From assembly GCF_022965805.1 (NCBI RefSeq), contig NW_027331355.1, positions 434,001 to 498,000 on the forward strand: a stretch of 64,000 nucleotides of DNA, written 5' to 3'. The position numbers and the translations under genes are program-made. Numbering within the stretch: position 1 is the first letter of the stretch; each line of letters opens with the position of its first letter. This DNA comes from Primulina eburnea. Its lineage: Eukaryota > Streptophyta > Magnoliopsida > Lamiales > Gesneriaceae. Under the pieces are notes generated by a model, which had not been told where the DNA came from, made no database searches, and saw only the letters and a program-made list of their open reading frames with translations. This document shows, in pieces, positions 1 to 11,045 of this stretch.

Positions 1-88
1 CAAAAGCAGGAAAGAAAACCTCAGTCTACCCCGCTCACTAGCCTTTTCTATCTCAATCTAAAGGATCTATCACTCTGATACCACCTGT
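1..88 (-). other. Element A: leader and primer binding site
   Basis: This is the 5' end of the internal region of a minus-strand LTR retrotransposon whose body runs off the left edge. Read on the minus strand, TGGTATCAGAG at 83-73 lies five bases inside the LTR and matches the 3' end of plant initiator-Met tRNA, so it is the site for priming minus-strand DNA synthesis. The same arrangement, with almost the same flanking bases, is seen at the 5' LTR of element C (44330-44404), which supports a common family. No coding sequence is visible. Confidence 0.8.
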
Positions 89-1658
89 TGTGGGGACCCG
101 GACGCTAATCATCTTTTTAATCATGATTGGGACTAATTAATCAAGTATAATAATCAGGGTCTAAATTTTTTTTTTTAAAATGCGAAAGGTAATGGAATCA
201 AACTCCTATATATATCAGTATAAAAGTATAAATCTGATAAAATATACAATCATACATACTCAGGTTCAACAACTACTATCAAGTGTTCAAACCCTAGCTC
301 TAATCCAAGTCCGGTATCACCACTCTAATCTCGATCTGTCTTCACCTCTGTGACCCTGTACCTGTCCCACCTGTTGTCATGCACACATACAAACAAGACA
401 ACAGCCGGATAACTCCGGTGAGATATAAATATCCCAGTATAAACAATGTATTAAATGCAATCATATAAAACATATATAAAAGCATAAACAAACATCAAAA
501 CATGTATCTAATCTGACTACATGAATCGATGACTCGTGATCTAATCTTATCTTATCTCAAATCTAGGGATCCCAATCTAATTTAGACTTTGGTATGCTAT
601 ATCGAGTGTCTGAGATAGACGTCGATCTACATCTGAAGCTCGTCGATACACCATAAGTCTAGAGTCTTATCGGTTCTGAGAAAGACTCGGCGGTTCTGCC
701 CTAGCTAGGCTGTCTGCCCTAGACTCGGACTCTGACTCTGTTCTAAGTCAATACATTAACATATCAATCTGATAATTTGCAAATATCAATGCAATAAAAT
801 AAAGTATGTGATTTAGGGAAACTCAAGTCAAACCTAACTCGAGTTGTGCAATCCCGAATCAACATTTATTTACACCTTCCTTGTTGTCGATCTGATACAA
901 TCAAAGTCTTGATTCAAAGTTTGTCACTGTTCAATCTGGCAATGACAATATCAATATTCTGTATCAATATTCTAATCAAATCACAACATCTCTGTTTTAT
1001 CAAATTCTGACAGTACAACAGTACAATTTTGCGATACTGGTAATACTATATCAGTCTATACCAATTCCAATAATTTACAGTCAACCACTGTACAAATCTG
1101 ATATCAGTTCTAGTCAGTTTTATTCTGAAATTCATAACAATTCCATATTCAGTCTGTTTCTTAATCTGACTTCGATTCTATGATGTCTACTATGTCAAGA
1201 ACACCATATATGAATCGTATCTGATTCTGGACATAGCATAATTTCAAATCTTAACAAAACGTAGCAAAACTTACGTCCTGTTGTAGCTGTCGTTGCTAGG
1301 AACACGGTGCCGTACTCGGATTTAAATTCTGGTAACCCAGTCAAACAAACTCACAATTCAAAGCTTGAAGGAACTTGAGAGAATTTGTAGGGGAAATTTC
1401 GATTCTTGCTACTGGTCTCGAAGGAATGAAGAATATACATTATATATATAACAAATTGCATGTGTGACAAGTGTCCACACAAGTCATAATTGCACTTTAA
1501 CCCCTGAATTCTTCACTATTTGCAATTTGGTCCTCAAAACTCTTTTTAATTCCATTTCAATCCTAATTAATTACAAAAATCATGGAATTTAATTCATCAT
1601 TCCAAAATTCGTAAATTAAATAATCTTGGATTAAAATGATATAATCTCGGGCCTTTCA
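89..1658 (-). repeat. Element A 5' LTR
   Basis: The repeat starts with TGTGGGGACCC and ends with CTTTCA on the plus strand, so it has the usual TG...CA ends. It is related at its ends to the LTRs of elements C and J, which also start TGTGGGGACCCGG. A TATA-like run, tatatataa, lies at 1441-1449 in minus orientation. Unlike C and J, no GC-rich repeat cluster is seen upstream of it. It interrupts the reverse transcriptase of element E: the E reading resumes at 1659 with GTGGC, the expected target duplication, whose partner is outside the window. Confidence 0.85.
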
Positions 1659-3011
1659 GTGGCACTGCTACGGACGAAAATCCCTTAATAAACTTACGGT
1701 AGTAACCAGCTGAACCCAAAACAACTGCGGATTTCCAATGCATTCTTCGGTTCAACCCAATCCTTAACTGCCGCTACCTTGGCTGGATCCACCTCAATGC
1801 CGCTACTAGAAACTATATGACCCAAAAATGCTACCTTCTCCAACCAAAATTCACACTTACTAAACTTTGCAAACAACTTGCGGCTCTGCAAGGTCTGTAA
1901 AACTGTCCTCAGGTGCTGGTTGTGCTCTTCATGGCTCTTCGAGTATACAAGAATATCGTCAATGAACACTATGACGAACTTGTCAAGGAACGACTGAAAT
2001 ATTCGGTTCATGAGGTCCATGAAAATAGCTGAAGCATTAGTCAACCCAAACTGCATCACCAAGAACTCGTAATGCCCATACCGGGTCCTGAAAGCTGTCT
2101 TGTGGACATCTGCATCCTTCACTTTAGCTGATGGTACCCTGATCGAAGATCTGTCTTAGAGAACACTGTAGCCCCCTGCAATTGATCAAACAAGTCTTCG
2201 ATTCTAGGCAACGGGTACTTATTCTTGATCGTTACCTTGTTCAGCTCACGGTAATCGATGCACAGTCTCATGCTTCCGTCTTTCTTTTTCACAAAGAGCA
2301 TTGGTGCGTCCCACGGTGAGCAACTCGGGCGGATAAACTCCTTGTCTAAGAGCTCCTGAATCTGCTGCTTAAGTTCTAACATCTCTGCTGGAGCTAATCT
2401 GTACGGTGCCTTAGAGATTGGCACTGTACCTGGCATGAGATCGATTGTAAACTCCACCTCTCTATCTGGTGGAAGGCCTGCGACGTCGTCTGGAAAGACG
2501 TCTGGGAAATCTCTGACTATTGGCACCCCTGATATAGAAGGAGTGGGCACGTCCGGTGCCGAGACGACACTAGCCAAGAAAGCCTGACACCCCTTAGAAA
2601 TTAGTCTCCTCGCTTGCATGCAAGAGATCATGCGTGGGAAACACCTCCATCTGGCTGGCTCAAAAAGAAACTGCTCCATGCCCAAAGGTCTGACTAACAC
2701 TGATCTCTTCTGAAAGTCGATAAGAACTCTGTTCTTAGTCAGCCAGTCCATTCCCAATATAATATCGAACTCTGGCATAAGCAAGATGATCAAGTCGGCA
2801 TATACTAGGTGGCCGTGCAATTCTAGATCGATATCTCTGACCACGCTGGTAGCTAACAGCTCTTCCCCTGATGGGACTGTCACTGAAAAGTTCACGTCTA
2901 AGCCAATGGACTTGAGGTCCAAATGATTAGCAAACGTCTCCGACATGAAGGAGTGAGTGGCTCCTGAGTCTATCAGTGCAGTTGTGGATAATCTCTTAAT
3001 AAAAATGTTTC
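1659..3011 (-). pseudogene. Element E protease-reverse transcriptase, decayed
   Basis: This is the protease and reverse transcriptase part of a Ty3/gypsy polyprotein. On the minus strand the order is an aspartic protease motif ([10 protein letters not shown], about 2940-2975), a linker, then reverse transcriptase with [19 protein letters not shown] and FIDDILVYS (active-site aspartates near 1965-1975). The frame breaks near 2120, where one base is missing after SGYHQLK. It breaks again near 1730 in the conserved EIRSFLG region. Element A cuts the gene at 1659, just after the start of the RNase H linker, so RNase H and integrase lie outside the window. The domains match the Tekay/Del group of chromoviruses. 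The copy cannot make a full polyprotein. Confidence 0.88.
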
Positions 3012-3187
3012 CTGAGAGATGTTAGCACACAAACTAACTTATATCCCCAAAATTACTAACATAAACCTTAAGCACAATAGAACTCAATAACCCTAGGCAC
3101 ACAAAATATTACTAGCACGCTAATAATCCCAAGTAAAAATTCCACATGCAAGGCAAAATAATATTGAGCTTAGGTAGAAAAGTTTAC
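3012..3187 (-). other. Probable GT-AG intron in element E
   Basis: Between gag and protease lies a 176 nt AT-rich segment that starts GTAAAC and ends with a pyrimidine-rich stretch and CTCTCAG on the minus strand. The gag frame runs into stops inside it. Removing exactly this segment joins the gag frame to the protease frame at a glycine codon split between the two sides, even though 176 is not a multiple of three. That exact frame repair is the main evidence. The alternatives are a chance insertion with GT-AG ends or a frameshifting signal. No transcript evidence is available here. Confidence 0.6.
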
Positions 3188-4271
3188 CAGTCAGTAAGGT
3201 GGTGTCTGGGTCCGCCTCCTGTGCAGGCATGGCGAATACCCTGCCCTGGGTTGGCTGCTTCCACTGTGGGCACTCTTTCAGCACGTGATCTGTAGCCCCA
3301 TATTTAAAACATTTCCCGGATCCCCATAGGCACTGTCCGGGATGCTGGCGATTGCACTTCTAGCACACTGGGAAGTTACCGGGCTTCTGAGGCGCCCCTT
3401 GCTGCTGAATTGGACCCTTGCCCTTTGGCGGTCCTGGATATGGCTTTTTCCCAGGCGGCCCCTGAAACGTCCTCTTAAACTGGGGTCGCTGCTGTTGTTG
3501 CTGCTGGTGTTGCGGTGGTGCCTGATAGGGCCTATTGCCCTGCCTGTCCATCTCGATATCTCTCAGATCTTGCTCTGCAGCCAATGCTCTAGATACTGCG
3601 ACTGCGTAGCTAGTAGGGCCAGCTACTTGGACGTCACGGCGCAAGATCGGCCTCAAACCATTCAGGAAATGCCTCAACTTTGCCTGGCCATCATTCGCAA
3701 TGAGGGGTATGAAGTGACACCCTCTCTCAAACTTCTTAACAAATTCTGCAACACTATTGTCACCCTGACGCAGTGCCATAAACTCACTGGTTAAGCGAGA
3801 GCGTACTTCCTCAGTGAAGTACTTGGAGTAAAAGACCTCCTTGAAACCATTCCAAGGCAGCACCTGCAAGTTGACTACAACTGATGCACTCTCCCACCAT
3901 AATCTGGCGTCCCCTGTCAGAAGGAACGTGGCACATCTGACCCTATCTGCGTCGGTCAGTTCCATAAAGTCAAAGATTACCTCTATGGACTTAATCCATC
4001 CCTCTACTACCATCGGGTCAGTGGTATCCGAAAAATCCTTAGGACTCATCCTCCTAAACCTTTCATATACTGCCTATGGTTGGGGCCTCGCCACTGCAAC
4101 TACCGCTGCAGCCTGGTTCCCCGCAAACTGTGCGAAGAACTGCGTCATACCAGCAAGAATCTGCGCCTGCATATCAGGAGGTGGTGGTGGTGGAGGATTG
4201 GCCCTCTCCTCAACTCGAGGCTCTCTGTCCTCCTCCCTTGTTTCACGGTCGATCACACGTCTAGGAGGCAT
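3188..4271 (-). pseudogene. Element E gag, decayed
   Basis: This encodes the capsid/nucleocapsid protein of a Ty3/gypsy element. The likely start is the ATG at 4271 (MPPRRV), a start shared by many elements of this group. A proline run follows, then the retrotransposon gag core with DARLWWE and the pattern EFMALRQGDNSVAEFVKKFE, a Gln/Pro-rich linker, and a nucleocapsid zinc knuckle near 3270-3310. The knuckle reads CFKY...H...C, so its second cysteine has become tyrosine. In-frame TAG codons at about 4074 and 3360 interrupt the frame. The open segment between them is 229 codons. The gag runs directly into the probable intron at 3187. Confidence 0.85.
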
Positions 4272-4495
4272 ACTGTTCCAATAAATTACCCAGCACGTAA
4301 ACCCAATATGCCTGAACATATATCAATATTTTATGATGCACGTAGATCAAACTTAAAACGTGCATATACTGAAATCATAACTTGATGCTTACTACATAAG
4401 ATAATGCAAAACTGTAAACTTACAGACTTGAGGTGTGACTTCGTGAGCTTCTTGCGACTGGAAGAATTTGAAACTTTGAATAAAACGTAAGCATT
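4272..4495 (-). other. Element E leader; primer site missing
   Basis: This short untranslated stretch lies between gag and the LTR of element E. No match to an initiator-Met primer binding site is visible where one is expected. The LTR end, as judged by the related element B, also seems to be missing, so a deletion probably removed the junction. The stretch includes CTGTAAGTTTACA (minus strand, near 4420), a good splice donor. The same bases follow a CCTCAA motif in the leader of element B (near 48385), which suggests a conserved leader intron. Confidence 0.5.
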
Positions 4496-6939
4496 GCGGT
4501 CCTCGGGTCTAGCTTTCCACTCAGTCCAAGCCTGTCCCTTGGTCGCCACCTTCTGTCTCCCCAACATAGTCACCTGCATCGATCAAGTCTAGTGAGTCTA
4601 AAGACTCAACACGTATAAACTCGGATAACGAGTACTACGTAATAAAATCGCATGCAACTTTAAAAATAGGACATACATAACATGAGGCTTGAACTTGAAT
4701 AATAAACTTGGACATACGTACGTACATAACTAGACGTGTCATCAACATAAACTTTCATAAACATACTGCATACTTGAACATACGTAACTTCATCATTTTC
4801 GTAGAGGATGTTTCAAAGCAAGTGACCCATACATAATAAACGGCTGATCAGACAAACCACAGTACTGGGCTGACATGGACGTTTCCACTGCCACATACAT
4901 GAGATCCCCATTCATAATTTAACGGGCTGGTTGGTCCCCGTTCATAATTTAACGCTTTCCAACCATGATCTAACCCGTTCATAATTTAACGGGGTGGAGA
5001 GGTCCTCGGCCACGTTCACCGACTTCCAAACCCATTCCTAATTTGGTCACAAGACATTTAGCATACCTCAAAAACTTAAAATATTTTTTTGCACATCATA
5101 CATACTTACTTGGCGTGGAGAGATTCGTTGGACTTCGATTGGGGCCGTTGCTGCACATACTAACATGAATTCACATACGTAACTTGCATAACTTAGACGT
5201 AGGTAATCATGCTTACTTACGAGTTCGTTCAATTACCTAGGACGTTCTAAAATTCCCATGGCTCGACCTTGTAAATCATTGAACTAGACCAAGAGATCGA
5301 ACCTCAAACATGTTATAATTTTATTCCCAAAATATGAAGGACACGGACCCCGTGCCTACATCCGTGTAGGGGTCCGTGTAGGCTCGGGTGAAAAGGTTCG
5401 GAAAGAAGGGTGGACACGTACCCCGTGTCAGGGTCCGTGTGGGGGTCCGTGTAGACTCTGGAAAAAGACACCAAGGAGAAACAAAGGCACGGACCCCGTG
5501 TCAGGGTCCGTGTACGGGTCCGTGTACCTACTGTGATCGCGAACTTACGGAAATTATGTACATGCTTCGCTCAACTTTCTAGACTCGGTTGCACGGACTA
5601 GGAATCGACACCCCGAGACCCATCCTAGCATACTATAACATCAAATCGCTTCCGTGCAACATCCCAAGCAACGATGTTCACCCTATGGTACATACGAGTC
5701 AAAAACGTGGTAATTGACACCAACTCGATTCCTACAACTACTAAAGTGCTCGAGTACCTATCGACACTAAACGATGTATCAATTAACATCCCAACATCAT
5801 ATTAATCATACCTAGACGCAGCAACGATCACCCGTCGATCCCCAACGAAGCCTGCAACATAAAAACTTCAAGAACACAATTTTCGTAAAAGTCGCAGTTT
5901 GAGCAGTCCCACGAAAAACGTCATAACTCACTCAAGTTTCATCCAAAAATCTTGAATTTTATATCAAATCGAAGGCATCGAAAAGTTCTACAATTTTCTA
6001 GATGAAAGTTTTCTCAAAATCCCTACAGGAAGTCGCAGTTTTAACCAGAACAAAAAAAACGTAAATTTCAGATCTAAAAAGGGTTTCAAAAGCGATTTAA
6101 ACATGATTGCTCAAACTTCTACACCACATACACATGGTTTTACGCATAAATAACAACGCACGCATAATATGACATGATCGATGCATCAAGAACAGAATAT
6201 ACGTGCCTTTTGATATTTAAAAATACCGTAACGACGATACCGAAGCGGAGATGGCGTGAGGATTGATCCGGGACGATCGTGGAACGATTTTCTTTGAAGA
6301 AAACTCGACGAAAATATGCTGGAAATTCAGAGGGAGGGGGCGGCTGCTGACCTACTCAAGAACCCTAGGTTTTCACTTTTAAAAATAATAAAAATCTGAA
6401 TGAATAGGTGTGTGTGTGTGTGTTAAGGGTTTTTAGTGTGTGTAAAAACGTGTAAGTGTGTGTGGGTGTATAAAACGTGTGTGTGTGTGTGTGTTTTACT
6501 TAGGGATAAATTAGTGTTAAATTAACTAATTAAAACACTAATTAAAAGTTGACACACACTACTTTAATCAAACTCCTTATTTAGAATAATTACACACTAA
6601 TTTTAAATGTTCTAAACTCTTAAATTGCTAAATACATAAATAAAGCTTTAAAATGCTAAGCTAAATAAATTATTTAAAATGCCCACCTTAACTTAAAATA
6701 AAATACCACATTAAAATTTCCAACATCGTCACCGGTCTTTTCCTCGATCCCGCTTCGAATAATCACCTAAAACACGAAACTCGAAAAACATTTTAACGTG
6801 CATCACTTAAACATAAATAATTTAAAATAATACATTTAAATAAATCATGCAAGACTAAAAGTCTTTTTTAAAATTAAATGAATGATTTAATAATTAAATC
6901 AACGCATGAGTTTTACGTGTACTGAATTTGGGTACTACA
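4496..6939 (-). repeat. Element E 5' LTR
   Basis: The plus-strand right end is GGTACTACA, giving a minus-strand start of TGTAGTACCC. The left end is approximate because the LTR-internal junction appears deleted. It is related to the LTRs of elements F and B. For example, the stretch with gagtctaaagactc near 4600 has a counterpart in B near 37200. It contains three copies of a ccgttcataatttaacg phrase at 4910-5000, TG microsatellites at 6405-6500 and a GC-rich dyad cluster at 5338-5535. It sits in the LTR of element F, whose sequence resumes at 6940 with CCGGC, the candidate target duplication. Confidence 0.8.
5338..5535 (-). repeat. GC-rich dyad repeats in element E LTR
   Basis: Three imperfect units of about 50 bp contain the dyad CACGG-ACC-CCGTG followed by ggtccgtgt and gggtccgtgtag. 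The same unit, also in three copies, is in the LTR of element I (23110-23300 and 34280-34470), although E and I have different gag-pol types. The minus-strand bases just downstream, CCGTGTCCTTCATATTTTGG, also resemble element I (CCGTGTCCTTTATGTTTTGG). This suggests a promoter module shared between families. Confidence 0.8.
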
Positions 6940-8103
6940 CCGGCGATGCCTAACGAATCCTGCAACAAATAACTTCAAAAACATGTCAAGAACACATTTT
7001 CATAAAAGTCGTCCTTTGAGCAGTCACACGAAAACAACCATAACTCACTCGTTTCTTATCAAAATATTTTGAATTTACTGTCCAATCAAATTTATTGAAA
7101 ATTTCTACGTTTTACATGTTGAAAGTTTTCTAGAAAATCGACCGAAAAGTCGCAGTATTTAAAATGACAGCAAACTTCGAGTTTTCAGATCTAAAATCGT
7201 TTCAAAACCGATTAAACAAATTTGTGCTCAAACGCTTTACAACATACATGAATTTTCACGCATAATAAACAACAACACGAATAATATGACAAGATCGATG
7301 TAAGAATGAAATAATATACATGCTTTTTGATATTTAAAATTACGGAACCGACGATACCGAAGCGGGAAAGATGCAAGGTTGATCCGGAACGACCGTAGCA
7401 CGATTTTCTTGCAACAAACTCAATGTAAAGTTTCTGAAAAATGTCAAAGGAGAGGGGCGGCTGTTGGGAGACTCAAGGAACCCCAAGTTTTCTCTCAGAA
7501 AGAAAAGAAATGGAATGGGATGAAATGAAGTGTGTGTGTGTGCCGTATGTGGCATGTGAAAATGTGTAGGTGTGCGTGTGTTAGTAGGTAATTAGGGAAA
7601 ATATTTTTGCTTAATAAAATAATTAACATGCTAATAAAAATTGATAATTAAATTGCCACTTAAAATGCTAGTTAAAATGCTAATAAAATGCTAACCCACT
7701 ATTAACTTTAATAAGTATCCCCCAATAAAATTAAAATACACAATTTAAAATCTTTGGAAGTTTTAAAAATCTTAAAATCACTAAAGAATTAAAGTAGGCT
7801 GTAAAAATGCTAAAAACTTAATAAATCATTTAAAACGCCACATTCTTAACTTAAAATAAAATACCACATTGTAAAATTTCCAAAATCGTCGCCGGTCTCT
7901 TTTCCTCGATCCAGTATTGAATAATCCTCTGAAACATGAAACTCGATAAAATATTTTAACGTGCATCACATAAACATAATTAATTTAAAATAATGCACTT
8001 CAATAAATCATGCATCGCTAAAAAAATCCATTTAAACTTGAATAAATAATTTAACAATTAAAAAAATGCATGAGATTTACGTATACTGATTTTGAGATCT
8101 ACA
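6940..8103 (-). repeat. Element F 3' LTR, partial
   Basis: The right end GATCTACA borders a polypurine tract at 8104-8117 (minus AGTGAGGGAGGAAC), so this is the 3' LTR of a minus-strand element. It aligns along its length with 17441-18597 and, more distantly, with 5840-6939. The left part of the LTR is absent because element E was inserted here. Confidence 0.82.
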
Positions 8104-8124
8104 GTTCCTCCCTCACTTATATAA

Positions 8125-8140
8125 ATTTCGTCCTCGAAAT
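8125..8140 (-). promoter_or_regulatory. Near-palindrome before polypurine tract, element F
   Basis: The minus strand reads ATTTCGAGGACGAAAT a few bases before the polypurine tract at 8104-8117. The same or nearly the same motif lies at the same place in elements B, C, D, G and H. It is outside the pol frame here. Confidence 0.7.
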
Positions 8141-8149
8141 TAAATCTTA

Positions 8150-9315
8150 CCAAACAGTTATGGGTAGCGGTGCCTCATATCTGCCTCGGTCTCCCAAGTG
8201 GCCTCCTCTACTGATTGATTTAGCCACCGGACTTTGACCAGTTTGGTTACTTTGTTCTGAAGCCTCCGCTCCTGTCTGTCTAGGATTTGGACAGGTCTTT
8301 CCTCATAAGACAGATCTGGAGCCAACTGCAACGGCTCAAAACTCAAATCGTGCGAAGGATTCGCTAGGTACTTCCTCAGCATCGAGACGTGGAACACATA
8401 TGTACACCGACCAAATTCGGCGGTAGGGCTACACGATAAGCTAATGTCCCAACTCTGTAAAGAATCTCGAACGGTCCAATAAATCTCGGAGTAAGTTTGC
8501 CTCTCTTCTCAAATCTCATAACACCCTTCATGGGTGCTATCTTCACGAAAACGTGATCACCTATGGAAAACTCTAGATCTCTCATTCTCTTGTCAGTATA
8601 ACTCTTTTGATGACTTTGGGCAGTTTTCATCCTGTTTCGGATCTTGACCACCACATCTGCAGTCTGCTGAACAATCTATGGACCAAGTTCCGATCTCTCA
8701 CCGATTTCATCTCAATGAATCGGCGATCTGCACTTCCTCTCATACAGTGCCTCGTAAGGAGCCATACCTATGGATGATTGTAAGCTGTTGTTGTAGGTAA
8801 ACTCCACTAGAGATAGCTTAGATTCCCAATTCCCATCGAAATTGATCACACAAGCTCTCAACAAATCCTCCCAAATCTGGATCACACGCTCAAACTGGCC
8901 ATCTGTCTGAGGGTGAAATGCGTTACTGAATAGCAACTTCGTCCTCATGGCAATATGTATACTCTTCCAAAAAGACGAAGTAAACCTCGGGTCCCTGTCG
9001 GACCCAAAAGAAACTGGGATCCCGTGCAACCGGACTATCTCCCTAATATAGAGCTCTGCATACTGAGTCATGGAGAAGTCGACTTCACCGGTAATAAATG
9101 TGCCGACTTAGTAAGTCGATCCACTGTAACCCAAATGGCATTGGATCCTCTGACTGACCTCGGCAAACCAACAACGAAATCTATGGTGATATTCTCCCAC
9201 TTCTACTCGGGGATAGGGAGTGGCTTAAGCATCCCTACTGGCCTCTGATGCTCTGCCTTCATCTGCTGACAAATAAGACATTCAAACACAAATCGACGGA
9301 TGTCTATACCTGGAC
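8150..9315 (-). pseudogene. Element F integrase and chromodomain, decayed
   Basis: This is the 3' end of a Ty3/gypsy pol gene. On the minus strand it begins with the second pair of the integrase zinc finger (CLICQQMKAEH, near 9270). It continues with the catalytic core: [12 protein letters not shown] near 8990 and HPQTDGQFERV near 8900 supply the second and third acidic residues. A GPF-type motif (RFIGPFEIL) follows near 8480, then a chromodomain (PVQILDRQERRL...EEATWETEADM) at 8165-8320. Frame changes occur near 8700 and 8400. Upstream pol and gag are absent: the reading stops at the Cassandra boundary 9315 and is not resumed before F's other LTR. The set of domains fits Tekay/Del chromoviruses. 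Confidence 0.87.
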
Positions 9316-9620
9316 TGTAACGCCCCAGATTCGACGACTGTCCTCACTGTACCAAGACGGATCTTTCCAACGTGCTTATGTCCTCACTCACACGCACCCT
9401 AAAAAACTCCCAAGGGGTCACCCATCCCAAAACTTCCCCAAGTCAAGCACACTTAACTTTGGAGTTCTTACGTGATGCGCTACCGAAAAGAAGATGCACC
9501 TTCTTGATATGAGTAATACATATCAAATCTTTTTTTTAAGCCCTCTTCAACTGTGCAGTCCATTACATTTAACAGTCTCAGAATCCCTCTCCTTCCGGTG
9601 TAAGATCGGTTCATACATGT
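9316..9620 (-). mobile_element. Cassandra-type LTR fragment
   Basis: Cassandra is a small non-coding retrotransposon whose LTRs carry a 5S rRNA-derived sequence. The plus-strand left end TGTAACGCCCC corresponds to the usual minus-strand end GGGGCGTTACA. The minus strand shows the 5S-like domain followed by the tract gtgagtgaggac and the terminal CGTCGAATC...GGGGCGTTACA that I recognise from this family. The right end is split by element G after CATGT, and about 93 further bases at 16948-17040 are probably the continuation. No second LTR is present. Confidence 0.82.
9392..9500 (-). other. 5S rRNA-like domain in Cassandra LTR
   Basis: On the minus strand GGTGCAT...GCGCATCA, AGAACTCCAAAGTTAAG, GTGCTTG and GGGATGGGTGACC follow one another in the order and spacing of the 3' two-thirds of plant 5S rRNA, including the internal RNA polymerase III promoter region (box A to box C). 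It diverges from true 5S rRNA in the loop after GTGCTTG and at both ends. It is therefore a retrotransposon promoter domain, not a 5S rRNA gene. Confidence 0.85.
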
Positions 9621-10958
9621 TGTAATGACCCGAATCCTTGTTTTGAATGAAGTATTAATTACGAGATAATTAATGAGTTGTTAATTAAGTATTATTAAGG
9701 AATTGATAATTCGGGATTAAGCTATTGGTATCCATTTAATTTTAAACGGATAACCCGACCTACTTCGGATTACATTATCTCGAGAAATCCAACTATACCA
9801 ATGAGATTCTGACACGTAGCAGATAAGATTGGTTCGGATTTTCTGAAACAGTCCGGATGCAGCCTATAAATGGAAGCCGATTCTTTTGTTTCCTTCACCG
9901 CATTCTTCAAAGAGAGTTCAAGTTGTACCTTAAGTTTTCTAGCCAGTTTCTAGGGCACTTTGGTGTCGGGAAGTTTCGAAGCTAGTATCGACTCGAGGAG
10001 TGGTCGGTGAACTGAGATCAAGACATCATCAGCGGGCTAACGACAGACGCAGGTATAATCCTAAATCCTTAGATAGTGATTTAAGGATCATTAGGGAGAT
10101 CTTTGTAGCATGTTTGATCTGGTTTGTTAGTGATTTCATTATTTTGGTATTGTCTAGGTTCAGAGCTTTCGGTCAGATTGTTTTAGTGAGGTACGTGATG
10201 TACTGACTGAGATATCCAAGCGTAGTATACACACTTATATGCTGCATATTTATCTGTTGCATGATACATGTTTTTTTACTGCTTTGGCATTTTATGCATG
10301 ACATATCATGTTGAGCCTGATATCTTTTGAGATATACCTCGTTTGTTGGGGCCGCTCAGCCCTATTCTGTATTGTGGACGATGGGGCATCGAGAGCTACA
10401 GTGTCCGACGGGACCCGCGGGCTCTGATGACCTGGAAATTGCAGGTCCACGTCTTGATGATGAGTGTGGGAGCCAAAACTTTCCTAGGGAAGATCAGAGA
10501 CTACACACTCAGGCGCGTTTAGACCGAGCATGAGATTCTTGACTTGATCCTTGATATCCGAGCATATTTCATTTCGCATGCATCATATCAGTTTGTATAC
10601 TCGTACATTCTCGTATTGGGCGATTGTCGGTCACGTCCTTGTTTTAATCTTGGGCACCCCATTCCACGGGGCAGGTCTTAGGTTGGACGGTTTCGGACGA
10701 CCAAGGCAGTGGCTAGAGCAGTTGGGTTTTCGGTGGTGATCGAGTGGAGGTTTTTTGTGGTTTATCGTTTTCTCGTTCAGGGTTATGTTTTGTATTTGTT
10801 ATGGTTGTATTAATGTTTAAGACTGATGTTATTGTTTTGTTTTCAATTGGGTTGTAAGATGATTAAGTATTTGGTTTCCGCTGTTTAACTGTTGGTATTA
10901 AGTTTAATGTTGCATGTTTATTAGTCTGTTTAGTAGTGGCTCGGGTAAGGGCGCTACA
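9621..10958 (+). repeat. Element G 5' LTR
   Basis: This 1338 bp repeat starts TGTAATGACCCG and ends GGGCGCTACA. A TATA box, CTATAAAT, lies at 9864-9871 and places the transcript start near 9900. Upstream of it TTCGGATT-like words recur (near 9764, 9833 and 9851), but no dense dyad array is present. The 3' LTR is nearly the same length. Confidence 0.92.
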
Positions 10959-10963
10959 TTTGG

Positions 10964-10975
10964 TGGTATCAGAAC
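10964..10975 (+). other. Element G primer binding site
   Basis: TGGTATCAGAAC lies five bases after the 5' LTR and matches the complement of the initiator-Met tRNA 3' end, with one G-to-A change in the GAGC part. Confidence 0.88.
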
Positions 10976-11045
10976 ATGCAAAGATTTTTGGGACATTAGT
11001 AATTCTGTTTTGAGGATTTAGAAGTTGATTTTAGTTTCCTTTCAG

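Noticed and set aside
9392..9500. A genuine 5S rRNA gene
   Set aside because: It lacks the 5' part of 5S rRNA, is diverged in the middle, and is embedded in a Cassandra LTR with TGT...ACA-type context.
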